Under the pieces are notes generated by a model that was given only the letters and a program-made list of their open reading frames with translations, made no database searches and had not been told where the DNA came from. From assembly GCA_964350435.1 (NCBI GenBank), contig CAYGJS010000011.1, forward strand, positions 1-59,872: a stretch of 59,872 nucleotides of DNA. Reading direction: 5' to 3'. Made by a program: the position numbers and the translations under genes. This document shows, piece after piece, positions 1 to 8,988 of this stretch (positions within the stretch are counted from its first letter, which is position 1; each line of letters starts with the position of its first letter). Source of the DNA: TMED27 sp964350435 (GTDB lineage: Bacteria > Pseudomonadota > Alphaproteobacteria > Micavibrionales > Micavibrionaceae).

Positions 1-2
1 CC

Positions 3-953
3 CTCGAACCTATAGGTTCCGAGCCTGTGATCGTCAATAAAGCCCCGCAGGAAACAACAGCAACCATCACCCCGCTTGAACAACCCCCCGTCGCAGAACC
101 ACAAGCGGCATCACCATTGGTTCCTCTGGCCGAGGCACCGCCTTCACCGCCTGAGGAAGCCTTGACCGCCCCGGCCCCTGAAACCGCACCGGCGCAGCAA
201 ACGCTTTTACCAGCCATACCCGAAGCCAAAGAGGTTGACGGCTTTGATGAGAATATTTTCTTTGACGCAGAATCCCTTGTCCCGTCCGGTGAAATGGGTC
301 GCAAAGCAGGTCCGCGAAAGGTTGATCCGCGCACACAGCCCGGCTCGCGTTTGGTGGTCGCCAAGAAGAATTATAAGGCCAGCTCTAATCAGGCGCAGCT
401 TGTCGCCGCCGACCGTGCCATGAAGCTGGGCCGTTATGAATCCGCACTGACGATTTATGACGAACTTTACGCCCGTAACAAAAGCGACCCCTATATTCTT
501 ATGGGGCGCGCCGTCGCGCTGCAAAAACTCGGACATGACGAGGAAGCCCTCGCGGCGTATGAGGCTCTGATTGATAAACACCCGAGAAATGTCGAAGCCA
601 AGATTAACATGTCCGGCTTGCTGGGGAAACGCTACCCGGCTGTCGCCCTGCAGCAGCTTTTGCAGATCCACGAAGAAAACCCGCGCCACATAGGCGTAAT
701 CGCTCAGCTTGCCGTTGTTGAAGCCAAGCTCGCCCATTACGACGAAGCCATCCGCTATCTCGGCATGGCCGCCAGCATGGAGCCCGAAAATGCATCGCAT
801 ATCTATAATATGGCAATCATTGCCGACCGCGCCGGCAGCAAAAAAGAAGCCATAGAATATTACGAACAAGCCCTGGAAACCGATACGCTGTATGGCTCAG
901 GGGCGACCATTCCCCGTGATGCGGTGTTCGAGCGCTTGGCGCAGCTCAGATAA
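3..953 (+). CDS. TPR-repeat protein, MshN-like, 5' end cut by the window
   Basis: The reading frame is open to the first bases of the window, so the gene starts upstream; the GTG at 27 is only the first internal start. The N-terminal part (about 80 residues) is rich in Pro and Ala, like a periplasmic linker. From about residue 120 there are tandem TPR-type helix pairs, for example 'ALTIYDELYARNKSDPYI' and 'KKEAIEYYEQALETDT'. The prepilin peptidase ATG follows its stop by one base, so both belong to a pilus operon. In MSHA pilus loci a TPR protein (MshN) occupies a similar place, and assembly of the pilus machine is the likely role. The TPR fold is well supported; the MshN identity rests on context. 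Confidence 0.75.
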   Translation, partial: LEPIGSEPVIVNKAPQETTATITPLEQPPVAEPQAASPLVPLAEAPPSPPEEALTAPAPETAPAQQTLLPAIPEAKEVDGFDENIFFDAESLVPSGEMGRKAGPRKVDPRTQPGSRLVVAKKNYKASSNQAQLVAADRAMKLGRYESALTIYDELYARNKSDPYILMGRAVALQKLGHDEEALAAYEALIDKHPRNVEAKINMSGLLGKRYPAVALQQLLQIHEENPRHIGVIAQLAVVEAKLAHYDEAIRYLGMAASMEPENASHIYNMAIIADRAGSKKEAIEYYEQALETDTLYGSGATIPRDAVFERLAQLR

Positions 954-954
954 G

Positions 955-1767
955 ATGCTCTCGGCAAATCTCTTCGAAACGCTCTTCCCTTATATCTCTG
1001 TTGCGCTTTTCGGCCTGATCTTGGGAAGTTTCTCGACCGCCCTCATCCACCGCATCCCTGCCAATATTCGCATACTAAGCGCATCCGCGCGTTCAAAATG
1101 CCCGCACTGCGCTCTCCCCTTAAATGCGCGCGATTTGATCCCCGTCTTTTCATGGCTTTGGCAAAAAGGCCACTGCCGGTATTGTAAAGCGCGTATATCC
1201 GCACGCTACCCGTTTGCAGAAATCCTGACCGCCGCGCTTGCCCTCGGCTTTTATGCCGCCCACCCTTACCCCGCGCTTGATTTTATCCCGATGGCACTGG
1301 CCGCCCCCGTTCTGGTCGCGCTGGTTTTTATAGACCTGGAACATAAAATCCTGCCCAACGCCTTGGTGCTGACACTGGCGATTCTGGGCGCAATAAGGCT
1401 CGCCGTTCTGATATTTGCCGGAGCAGGGGACATAAAACTGCTTTTGTTTGAATTCACCAGCGGTGCGGTTGTCTTCGCCGCCGCCGGCCTGATTATGATG
1501 TTTGGCTTTAAGAAATTCGCAAATAAAGACGCGCTGGGCATGGGCGATATCAAGTTTTTTGCCGCCGCCGGCCTCTGGCTTGGCCTTATGAATATCGGCC
1601 TGTTCTTTATTCTTGCGGGCGTTTTCGGCGTAATCCTCGGCGGAGCATGGAAAATCTTCAAAAAAGAAACGGCCTTCCCCTTCGGTCCCGCCCTGATTGC
1701 CGCCTTTTTTCTGATTTTATGCCTCGACGGTTCTCTTTTCCTTGAAAAAGCAGTAAAATATCTATGA
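955..1767 (+). CDS. pilD: Type IV prepilin peptidase / N-methyltransferase
   Basis: A 270-aa inner-membrane aspartic protease that cleaves prepilin leader peptides and methylates the new N-terminus. The cytoplasmic zinc loop has both CxxC pairs (C49/C52 and C74/C77). The two catalytic Asp are in 'FIDLEHKILPN' (D127) and in the GxGD motif 'GMGDIK' (D198). Several hydrophobic segments follow. I chose the ATG at 955, one base after the TPR stop, because the protein then begins 'MLSANLFETLFPYISV' just before the first membrane helix; the frame extends upstream but would overlap the previous gene. Its substrates should include the pilin at 8989. Confidence 0.93.
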   Translation: MLSANLFETLFPYISVALFGLILGSFSTALIHRIPANIRILSASARSKCPHCALPLNARDLIPVFSWLWQKGHCRYCKARISARYPFAEILTAALALGFYAAHPYPALDFIPMALAAPVLVALVFIDLEHKILPNALVLTLAILGAIRLAVLIFAGAGDIKLLLFEFTSGAVVFAAAGLIMMFGFKKFANKDALGMGDIKFFAAAGLWLGLMNIGLFFILAGVFGVILGGAWKIFKKETAFPFGPALIAAFFLILCLDGSLFLEKAVKYL

Positions 1768-1873
1768 GGGGGACAAAAAATTTACGTTCTCTTCATATCT
1801 TCAAGGTAAAAATAGTACAGGTGGAAAATCGCTGCGCAGCATTATGTTTCAAAACTCATAAGGAGAGCACCCC

Positions 1874-3040
1874 GTGGATTTAACCCAGCTTCTCGCGTTT
1901 ACACTTCAAAATGAGGCCTCCGACTTGCACTTAAGCGCAGGCAGCCCGCCGGTGATTCGCGTCAACGGAACCTTAAAACGGGTCAAAGGCGATCCGCTCT
2001 CCAGCGATGATATCCGCACAATGCTCTATTCTGTGATGACCGAAGACCAGCGCTCAGAATATGAAAAAAACATGGAGCTTGATTTCGCAATTTCGCTGGG
2101 TGAAAAGGCGCGCTTCCGCGTCAATGGCTTCACCACGCGCCTCGGCTCATCCGCCGTTTTCCGCGCAATCCCCAGCGTAGTCCCGACGATGGAAGAATTG
2201 GGCCTGCCGCCGGTTATGCGCCGCTTTGCCGAACTTGAAAAAGGCATCATTCTGGTGACCGGCCCCACCGGATCAGGAAAATCGACAACACTGGCCTCAA
2301 TGATCAATCATATCAATCTGCATACCGCCAAACATATCCTGACCATTGAAGATCCGGTTGAATTCTTCCATGAATCAAAGAAAGCTCTCGTCAATCACCG
2401 CGAAGTGGGCACGGATACAAACTCATTCGCCCGCGCCCTTAAATCCGCGCTTCGTGAAGATCCAGACGTGATTCTGGTCGGAGAGATGCGCGATTATGAA
2501 ACAATATCCCTCGCGCTGACCGCGGCTGAAACCGGTCACCTTGTTTTCGCGACCCTGCATTCAAGCTCTGCTGCCAAGACGATCGACCGTATTATCGATG
2601 TTTTCCCGACAGGCGACAAAGAAATGATTCGCGCCATGCTGGCCAGTTCTATCCAAGGTGTGGTCGCGCAAACCCTCCTTAAAAAAGCCGACGGCAATGG
2701 CCGCATTGGTGCCTTCGAAATTCTGGTGGGCACCAACGCAGTGCGGAATCTGATCCGGGAAAACCAGATTCCTCAGCTTTTCTCTATGATGCAGACCGGC
2801 TCGCGCTACGGCATGATCACCATGCACGAAGCCATCACAGATCTGTTTGACTCAGGGATGATCGATAAAGACGAAGCCCGCCGCGCCACGCTTTTGACCA
2901 CCGATTCAGAGGAAGAAGACAGCGACTATGCCTCTGCCGCCTTAGGGGGCGGGCGTATCGACGGCGAAGGGGCGGCTTCTGGCTCTGGCGGGATATCCAA
3001 CGAACCCAAAGGGTCCAGCGAAGATGGGTATTCATTCTAA
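1874..3040 (+). CDS. pilT: Type IV pilus retraction ATPase, PilT family
   Basis: A 388-aa cytoplasmic secretion-type AAA ATPase that powers pilus retraction. Visible motifs are Walker A 'GPTGSGKST' (residues 130-138), Walker B 'DPDVILVGEMRD' and the His box 'HLVFATLHSSS'. The N-terminus 'ASDLHLSAGSPPVIRVNG' is typical of PilT. The start is GTG, with AGGAG about 8 bases upstream (1861-1865). The last 45 residues or so form a Gly/Ser/acidic tail longer than in classical PilT and probably disordered. The next ATPase gene starts 2 bases after the stop. It could be PilT or a PilU-like paralogue; membership of the retraction ATPase family is secure. Confidence 0.9.
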   Translation: MDLTQLLAFTLQNEASDLHLSAGSPPVIRVNGTLKRVKGDPLSSDDIRTMLYSVMTEDQRSEYEKNMELDFAISLGEKARFRVNGFTTRLGSSAVFRAIPSVVPTMEELGLPPVMRRFAELEKGIILVTGPTGSGKSTTLASMINHINLHTAKHILTIEDPVEFFHESKKALVNHREVGTDTNSFARALKSALREDPDVILVGEMRDYETISLALTAAETGHLVFATLHSSSAAKTIDRIIDVFPTGDKEMIRAMLASSIQGVVAQTLLKKADGNGRIGAFEILVGTNAVRNLIRENQIPQLFSMMQTGSRYGMITMHEAITDLFDSGMIDKDEARRATLLTTDSEEEDSDYASAALGGGRIDGEGAASGSGGISNEPKGSSEDGYSF

Positions 3041-3042
3041 TC

Positions 3043-4218
3043 ATGTCCGCAGCGCCCTCAAAACATCCTATACTGGAATATCTAAACGCCATGAAGGAGC
3101 GCAAAGGCAGCGATCTCTATCTGACCGTAGGCACAGAGCCATCCCTGCGCGTAGAGGATAAGATCGAAAAGCTTTCAGGCTCAGCCTTAAGCGAAGAAGA
3201 TCTCGAAAGGATGCTCGGCGATATTCTAACAACCCGCCAACGCCGTGATTTCGATCAGTATATGGAACTCAACACCGCGCTGGAAATCCCTCAGATCGGT
3301 CGTTTTCGTGTCAATGTCCTGCGCCAGCGGCAAAAACCGGCGATTGTTATCCGTCATATCATTTCAAAAATTCCCGATTTCAAGAGCTTGCGCCTGCCTG
3401 CAATTCTTGAAAAATTCTCTATGGAAAAACGCGGCCTTGTCCTTCTCACCGGAACCACTGGATCGGGTAAGTCCACCACTTTGGCCTCAATGATCGACTA
3501 TAGAAATGACCACCAGTCAGGCCATATTGTTACGCTCGAAGATCCGATTGAATTTTACCACGAGCACAAACAATCTGTAATTACTCAACGCGAAATAGGC
3601 GTAGATACTGAAAGCTATTCAAGCGCACTTAAAAATGCGCTCCGCCAGCGCCCCGATGTTATTTTGGTTGGAGAAATCCGTGATCGCGAAGTGATGGAAC
3701 AAACGCTGACCATCGCGGAAACGGGGCACTTATGTCTGGCCACCATTCACACCAGCAACGCTTACCAAGCCATTGAGCGGATTGTGAACCTTTTCCCCGA
3801 AGACCTCAGCGCACAAGTGCGCTTGAATCTATCCTTAAATCTCCACGCGATTGTTTCGCAGCGTCTAATCCCCACTATTGAAGGCAATCTGGTGCCGATC
3901 ACGGAAATCATGATCAATCAGGGATTAATCCGCGAACTCATTTATAAAGGCGAAATTGCCAAAATCCGCGATGTTATTGAGCAAAACTATAAGCAAGGCA
4001 TGTGCAGTTTCGATCAATCCCTGATGGAGCTTTACGGCCAAGGGGTTATCACCGAAGAAACCGCTCTTATGAACTCCGATAAACCATCAGATTTGAAAAT
4101 CAAACTCAAAGAAATGGTTTTGTCAGGCAAAGCCGGCAGTCTCGAAAATCGCACATTCAGCGGCAAGGGCGGCGCGCTATCCGAAATGGACACATCTTTA
4201 TTCACAATAAAAGACTGA
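3043..4218 (+). CDS. pilU: Second PilT/PilU-family ATPase
   Basis: A 391-aa paralogue of the preceding ATPase, with Walker A 'GTTGSGKST' (137-145), Walker B 'DVILVGEIRD' and His box 'HLCLATIHTSN'. The N-terminal 'KGSDLYLTVGTEPSLRVED' matches PilU-like proteins. The pairing pilT-pilU, with the second gene starting 2 bases after the first, is the usual arrangement in which PilU acts as a force-boosting accessory of PilT. The C-terminal tail of about 40 residues is variable. Which of the two is the main retraction motor cannot be told from sequence alone. Confidence 0.85.
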   Translation: MSAAPSKHPILEYLNAMKERKGSDLYLTVGTEPSLRVEDKIEKLSGSALSEEDLERMLGDILTTRQRRDFDQYMELNTALEIPQIGRFRVNVLRQRQKPAIVIRHIISKIPDFKSLRLPAILEKFSMEKRGLVLLTGTTGSGKSTTLASMIDYRNDHQSGHIVTLEDPIEFYHEHKQSVITQREIGVDTESYSSALKNALRQRPDVILVGEIRDREVMEQTLTIAETGHLCLATIHTSNAYQAIERIVNLFPEDLSAQVRLNLSLNLHAIVSQRLIPTIEGNLVPITEIMINQGLIRELIYKGEIAKIRDVIEQNYKQGMCSFDQSLMELYGQGVITEETALMNSDKPSDLKIKLKEMVLSGKAGSLENRTFSGKGGALSEMDTSLFTIKD

Positions 4219-4338
4219 AATCGCTGCTCAAAGCATAACGCCTCTTGCATAAATCCCAAATGTGGTATGCTTATATGTGATTCACCGCCCTGCGTTCTTG
4301 TATGGCTCTAAAGGTTTATATTGATAAGGCTTTCTCCG

Positions 4339-6207
4339 ATGTTCAGATTTCAACGCCCCTCCATCCGGTTTCTCAGTGTTATTTTGCTTTGCGGCGCAGG
4401 CCTGACCCTCGGAAGCTGCGATATAACCGAAAACATGCTGAAATCCGACCGCGAAGGCTCCATGGAAATCCAGGATTACCGCGATGGTCTTGCCTCTCGC
4501 GTTCAATCGGAAGAAGACGAGGACAGTAACAATTCCGCCGCAAGCGGCACAATCCCTGAGCTTCAGCCTTATATTGCAAACGCCGCCGAAGGCATGAAAT
4601 CCATGCCGCTGGTATCCGTTTCACTGAACCAGACCGTGCCGCTGCGTGATGCCCTTTACGAACTGGCGCAGCAAGCCGATTATGACATCGAACTCGACCC
4701 CCGCATCAGCGGCGCAATCATCTTCACCGCGCGCGAGCGTCCCTTCGACTTCGTGATTGATCGCATCGCCGATATCGCGGGTCTGCGCTATAAATTCGAA
4801 GAAGACACCCTGCGCGTTGAACTCGATGAGCCCTATAACAAACTCTACAAAATTGATTACCTCAGCTATGTCCGCTCGACCAAAAGTTCAATCTCGAATA
4901 ACGTCGCCGTTGTGACAGGCGAGGGCACGGACACAGGCTCGAACTTCACCGCTTCATCCGAAAGTGAAGCCGATTTCTGGGGCGAACTTGAAACCAACCT
5001 GACACATATTATTAACGGCACCCAGACAGGAGGCCTGAAAACCAGGAAAAGCCCAAAAATAACCGCCACCGCGCCCAATCCGAATGTCGAAACCCTCTCG
5101 CAGGATGCAAGTGGCGAGATCACGGCCACCGCTCCGCAAGCAACGCTGAATGTCAGCACGCTGCCCACGGATGAAGAGGAACAGCGCAAACCTGAAGACC
5201 TTCCCGAAGGCACATTCACCCTGAACAAACAGGCCGGGATCATCAACGTCTTCGCCAATGAAAAGGCTCATGAGCGTATCTACGCATACTTAAAAGAAGT
5301 GCGTAAATCCATTACCTCACAGGTTTTGATCGAAGCGAAAATCCTTGAAGTGACTTTGAATGATGAGTTTGTCACAGGGATTGATTGGGGCGGTATTAAT
5401 CTTCTCGGCGGTGAACTCGTCACTGATTTCCTATCTAACGAAACTATTCGCGGCGGCAGTTCTTTGGTCCCGGCAACGGCAGGCGGTTTGACGGGCACTG
5501 GAATTGCGACAGGCACGAATTTCGTGCTGGGCTATAGCGGCAATGACGTGCAAGGGCTCATTCAGGCACTGTCTGGCTTCGGCACGGTCAAGGCACTGGC
5601 TTCCCCGCGCCTCACCGTCCTGAACAACCAGTCTGCAGTGCTGAACGTCGCGACAAACCGCGTCTATTTTGATGTTGATATCGACGTAACCGCCACGGAT
5701 GGCGGCGCTGTGCAGACGGATATTTCCAGCGATATCAAAAACGTGCCCGAAGGGGTTCTGATCAACGTCCAGCCCTCCATAAATCTGGCAAATAACACGA
5801 TCTCTATGGCCGTGCGACCCACCATCACCCGCGTCGTCAGCGATAGATCCGATCCCGCCGTGCAATATATCACCGCGCAGAACAAGATCACCGGCGTAGA
5901 AAACCTTGTGCCTGAATTGAATGTACAGGAAATCGACTCCCTCATTCAGGTCAATTCCGGTCAGCCAGTTGTGATGGGCGGCCTGCTACAGGATCGCGCA
6001 GCCACTTCAGAATCCGGCGTGCCGGTCTTGAGCGAGACTCCATTCCTTGGCAATTTGTTTAAGGATCACGATGACCTTGTCACGAAAACCGAGCTGGTGA
6101 TTTTCCTGAAAGCGACAATCCTCGATAATCCTGGCCAAAGTGTTCACAATACAGACAAGGATCTGTATCGCAAATTCTCCTCGGATCGCAGACCGCTTAA
6201 GTTCTAG
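4339..6207 (+). CDS. mshL: Secretin, MshL/PilQ family lipoprotein
   Basis: Outer-membrane secretin of 622 aa that forms the channel for the pilus fibre. It begins with a lipoprotein signal peptide ending in the lipobox 'LGSC' (Cys about 27). A secretin/TonB N-terminal (STN) domain follows at about residues 95-170 ('LYELAQQADYDIELDPRISG'), then an MshL-like region ('YKIDYLSYVRSTKSS'). The C-terminal secretin domain starts near 'VLIEAKILEVTLNDEF' and ends with 'LGNLFKDHDDLVTKTELVIFL'. I chose ATG 4339 over an upstream in-frame TTG (4321) because it has AAGG 8-12 bases ahead and gives a normal signal peptide. Its place after the PilT/PilU genes supports a mannose-sensitive haemagglutinin-type pilus. 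Confidence 0.9.
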   Translation: MFRFQRPSIRFLSVILLCGAGLTLGSCDITENMLKSDREGSMEIQDYRDGLASRVQSEEDEDSNNSAASGTIPELQPYIANAAEGMKSMPLVSVSLNQTVPLRDALYELAQQADYDIELDPRISGAIIFTARERPFDFVIDRIADIAGLRYKFEEDTLRVELDEPYNKLYKIDYLSYVRSTKSSISNNVAVVTGEGTDTGSNFTASSESEADFWGELETNLTHIINGTQTGGLKTRKSPKITATAPNPNVETLSQDASGEITATAPQATLNVSTLPTDEEEQRKPEDLPEGTFTLNKQAGIINVFANEKAHERIYAYLKEVRKSITSQVLIEAKILEVTLNDEFVTGIDWGGINLLGGELVTDFLSNETIRGGSSLVPATAGGLTGTGIATGTNFVLGYSGNDVQGLIQALSGFGTVKALASPRLTVLNNQSAVLNVATNRVYFDVDIDVTATDGGAVQTDISSDIKNVPEGVLINVQPSINLANNTISMAVRPTITRVVSDRSDPAVQYITAQNKITGVENLVPELNVQEIDSLIQVNSGQPVVMGGLLQDRAATSESGVPVLSETPFLGNLFKDHDDLVTKTELVIFLKATILDNPGQSVHNTDKDLYRKFSSDRRPLKF

Positions 6208-6216
6208 GAAAATGCC

Positions 6217-6981
6217 GTGTCCCCATTGTTGTTGCAATATATCCTCAAAGCCGCGCTGAGGGACAAGCTTATCCTTTCTCTCTTCATCCTCTTGGCACTG
6301 GCGACCAGCCTGTCGATCTTCATGGGCTCCGCCGCCGTCACGGAGGCCGATCAATTCGCAGGCGTTTTTGCCGCCAGCAGCATGCGTCTACTCAATATTT
6401 TCGGCCTCTGCCTGTTCGTGGTGTTCTTCATCCGCCGCAGCTTCGAATCCAGAGATATCGATTTTCTCCTCACCCGCCCCTTAAGCCGCATCACATTTCT
6501 GCTGTCCTACGCGGCAGGCTTCGCCCTCATCGGCATCATCGCCGCATTATTTACAGGGCTATGCCTCTACGCCCTTTCTCCACAATCTTTCTCAGAAGGC
6601 CACGCACTCTGGATCACCAGCCTTGCCCTCGAAAATATCATCATGGCCTCCACCGCGCTCTTCTTCGCGATGGTGCTCTCCAGCCCCGCGCTCGCAATGT
6701 TCTCAACCCTCGGCTTTTATGTTCTGGCGCGCATGATGTCGCATCTCATCGGGATAATAGATTCCGATAAACTCCGCGGCGGTTTCTTTGATGCCCTCGA
6801 ATACGGCCTCCAGGCCATCTCCATGCTGATGCCCCGCCTCGATCTGATGGGGCAGACCAACTGGCTGCTCTACGGTTATGAGGGCGGCGTCGGCTTCGGA
6901 TTCGTGATGATGCAAGGCGGGGTTTACACGGTCCTGATCCTGAGCGCCGCCTTGATTGATTTGGTATTAAGGCGGTTTTGA
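6217..6981 (+). CDS. ABC-2-type multi-spanning membrane protein
   Basis: 254 aa with about six hydrophobic segments, starting with 'ILSLFILLALATSLSIFMG'. The layout and the short polar motif 'FLLTRPLSRITFLLSYAAG' are typical of ABC-2 permeases. No ATPase gene is adjacent, so a partner would have to be encoded elsewhere. The start is GTG 6217, nine bases after the secretin stop. It overlaps the next gene by translational coupling (its TGA lies just before that ATG). Position in the pilus block suggests a link with pilus export, but that is inference. Substrate unknown. Confidence 0.6.
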   Translation: MSPLLLQYILKAALRDKLILSLFILLALATSLSIFMGSAAVTEADQFAGVFAASSMRLLNIFGLCLFVVFFIRRSFESRDIDFLLTRPLSRITFLLSYAAGFALIGIIAALFTGLCLYALSPQSFSEGHALWITSLALENIIMASTALFFAMVLSSPALAMFSTLGFYVLARMMSHLIGIIDSDKLRGGFFDALEYGLQAISMLMPRLDLMGQTNWLLYGYEGGVGFGFVMMQGGVYTVLILSAALIDLVLRRF

Positions 6982-6983
6982 GC

Positions 6984-7712
6984 ATGGCAAAATCTGATCG
7001 CCGTCTCTACACCATCCTCTCCACGCTGTTACTCAGCGTCGCACTTAACATCGGCCTCTGGTCGCATTATCGCGATGTCCGCCCCGAATGGAGCAACGTC
7101 CCGCCCGTCCAAAGTTATGAAAGCGCAAGCTTCTCCGCCCTTGGCGACACGCAAATGGCCTACCGCACGATCGGTTTGATGCTGCAAAATCTGGGCGACA
7201 CGGGCGGGCGCACTGTCGGCTTTATTGATTTTAACTATAATCGCCTGGGGCAGTGGTTCGATCTGGCTCATCGCCTCGATCCGCGCGCCGATTTCCTGCC
7301 CTTCCTCGCTGCCTTTTATTATTCAGGCAATCAACACACCGCCGAGCTTTTGCCAATAGTCGAATATCTGCAAAAAGCCGGAAGCGTGCCGCAAGACCAG
7401 AAATGGCGCTGGCTGGCGCAGGCCTCCTTCATCGCCCGTTTTAAAATGGATGATCTCGACTTATCCTTAAAAATCGCCCGCAAGCTGGCCGCACTGGAGG
7501 AACCCGACATGCCGTCATGGGCCAAGGCCATGCCGGCCTATATCCTGAATGCCCAAGGTGAAAAGCAAGCCGCCTATGATATTATGATTTCCTATTTAAA
7601 ATCGGGCGAAGGGCATTTGCATCCCGCCGAAGTCAATGCCACAGTAACATATATCTGCACGCAGATTTTAACCACGGAGCAGGGCGCACAAAACCCGCTC
7701 TGCAAAAAGTAA
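6984..7712 (+). CDS. Membrane-anchored protein of unknown function, helical repeats
   Basis: 242 aa. One N-terminal transmembrane segment ('LYTILSTLLLSVALNIGLW') is followed by an extracytoplasmic, mostly helical domain with TPR-like pairs ('WLAQASFIARFKMDDLDLSL', 'MPAYILNAQGEKQAAYDIM'). I chose the ATG at 6984; a TTG at 6978 is also in frame but overlaps the previous stop. The gene is directly downstream of the ABC-2-like protein and is likely cotranscribed, so the two may form a membrane complex. I do not recognise a named family. Confidence 0.6.
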   Translation: MAKSDRRLYTILSTLLLSVALNIGLWSHYRDVRPEWSNVPPVQSYESASFSALGDTQMAYRTIGLMLQNLGDTGGRTVGFIDFNYNRLGQWFDLAHRLDPRADFLPFLAAFYYSGNQHTAELLPIVEYLQKAGSVPQDQKWRWLAQASFIARFKMDDLDLSLKIARKLAALEEPDMPSWAKAMPAYILNAQGEKQAAYDIMISYLKSGEGHLHPAEVNATVTYICTQILTTEQGAQNPLCKK

Positions 7713-7721
7713 CAAAACAAC

Positions 7722-8795
7722 ATGAGCGAATTACAATTTTCACTGGCCGAAATTTTTTCCCTGATCGGGCTTTGCCAATGCGTTTATTTGCTGGTGCATA
7801 TGCTGGTTGGCAAAACCGCGCTGAAAAACACCTTTCTGCCGATGCTGTACTTTGCCGCGCTGGCGGGTGCGTTCTTCTTCGATGCCGCCCAAAGCCGCCT
7901 TGGCGAAGCCCTCCCGAATTATTTTTATTACCAATGGGCACTGTGGTTTATCGGCCCGCCCTTAAGTGTGCTGGTGATTTTGCAAATCGCCGACCCTAAA
8001 AACGCCCCGCCGATTAAGGAATACTGGGTATTGCTTTTGCTGCCCTTAAGCTTCGTGCTCTCGCATCTGGCGGTGGATGCCCTCCAGCAATGCAAAAACT
8101 ATCAAAACTGCGCAGAGCTTCGCGATATCATGAACATCATGGGCTTTATGTCCGGCGCAATCAGCCTGCTGTTGATCTTCAGCAAGCACGGCGTGTTCAA
8201 AAAACTCAAAAGCCAGAAATCCGGCAGGGAGCGGTATTGGCTTATCCTCGCGCTGATGTTCTTAAACGCGCTGTTTCTCGGCGCGATCTTCCTGAACCTC
8301 AATGATCAAATCACCGCCAGCCAAACGGGGCTTCTCAAAACGCTGTTCGGTGTGGCCTTTGCTTATCTGGTCAGCACGATCCTGTTCCGCGCGCTGCCTT
8401 CCGCGCCAAAATCGCAAAGCGTGGAGGCGAATTACGCCGAAGCCCCGCTTTCGGATGAGGAAGAGCGCGTGCTGAAAAAGGTCAAAAGCCTCCTGACCCG
8501 TGAAAAAATCTATCAAGAAGCCGCATATTCCCGCACCGACCTCGCGCAGGAATGCGGCGTGTCGGAATCCGTGATCTCGCGGGTGATTAATGTCGGTTTT
8601 CAAAAATCTTTCCCGCAACTCATGAACGAATACCGCATCGAAGACGCCAAAAACCTCCTCACCGAAACCCGCGCGCCTATAAAAGTGATCGCGGGCGAGG
8701 TCGGCTTTAATTCTTTACCGTCATTCAATCGTGCGTTTAAGGAATTAACCGACATTTCCCCCACCCAATACCGCAAAAACCTCCTCAAAACGTAA
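7722..8795 (+). CDS. Membrane-embedded AraC-family regulator
   Basis: 357 aa. The first 225 residues hold about seven hydrophobic segments and the last 100 residues an AraC-type double helix-turn-helix: 'RTDLAQECGVSESVISRVIN' and 'IKVIAGEVGFNSLPSFNRAF', ending with the family signature 'FKELTDISPTQYRKN'. This architecture (7TM sensor plus AraC DNA-binding domain) suggests a one-component sensor in the inner membrane. It sits between the pilus operon and the pilin gene, which starts 193 bases downstream, so the pilin promoter is a reasonable target. Ligand unknown. Confidence 0.8.
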   Translation: MSELQFSLAEIFSLIGLCQCVYLLVHMLVGKTALKNTFLPMLYFAALAGAFFFDAAQSRLGEALPNYFYYQWALWFIGPPLSVLVILQIADPKNAPPIKEYWVLLLLPLSFVLSHLAVDALQQCKNYQNCAELRDIMNIMGFMSGAISLLLIFSKHGVFKKLKSQKSGRERYWLILALMFLNALFLGAIFLNLNDQITASQTGLLKTLFGVAFAYLVSTILFRALPSAPKSQSVEANYAEAPLSDEEERVLKKVKSLLTREKIYQEAAYSRTDLAQECGVSESVISRVINVGFQKSFPQLMNEYRIEDAKNLLTETRAPIKVIAGEVGFNSLPSFNRAFKELTDISPTQYRKNLLKT

Positions 8796-8800
8796 GGCAT

Positions 8801-8821
8801 CCTCAATTCCTTTAATTGAGG
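8801..8821. repeat. Perfect 8-bp hairpin after the regulator gene
   Basis: CCTCAATT and AATTGAGG flank a 5-base loop, 5 bases after the regulator stop codon. No T-run follows, so it is a weak terminator at best and could equally be a regulator-binding palindrome. The rest of the gap to the pilin gene (8822-8988) shows only an AGGAGCT ribosome-binding site at 8979-8985; I see no convincing sigma-54 promoter. Confidence 0.4.
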
Positions 8822-8988
8822 TCTCGAAACAGGCCTTTTGATGGGGCATAAAGCCCGCTATTAAGGTCTTTTTTACAAAACCCCGCCATGCTGAAAGGGG
8901 TAGGGCTGTTTTTGTCCATATTTTAAGTGTATGATTCCCCTCAAGTGAATCGCCAGATTTCTTTAATGAATACTATTAGGAGCTATAA

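Noticed and set aside
4321..4338. TTG start 6 codons ahead of the secretin ATG
   Set aside because: ATG 4339 has a correctly spaced AAGG and gives a normal lipoprotein signal peptide.
8822..8988. Sigma-54 promoter for the pilin gene
   Set aside because: No TGGCAC-N5-TTGC-like pair found in the gap.
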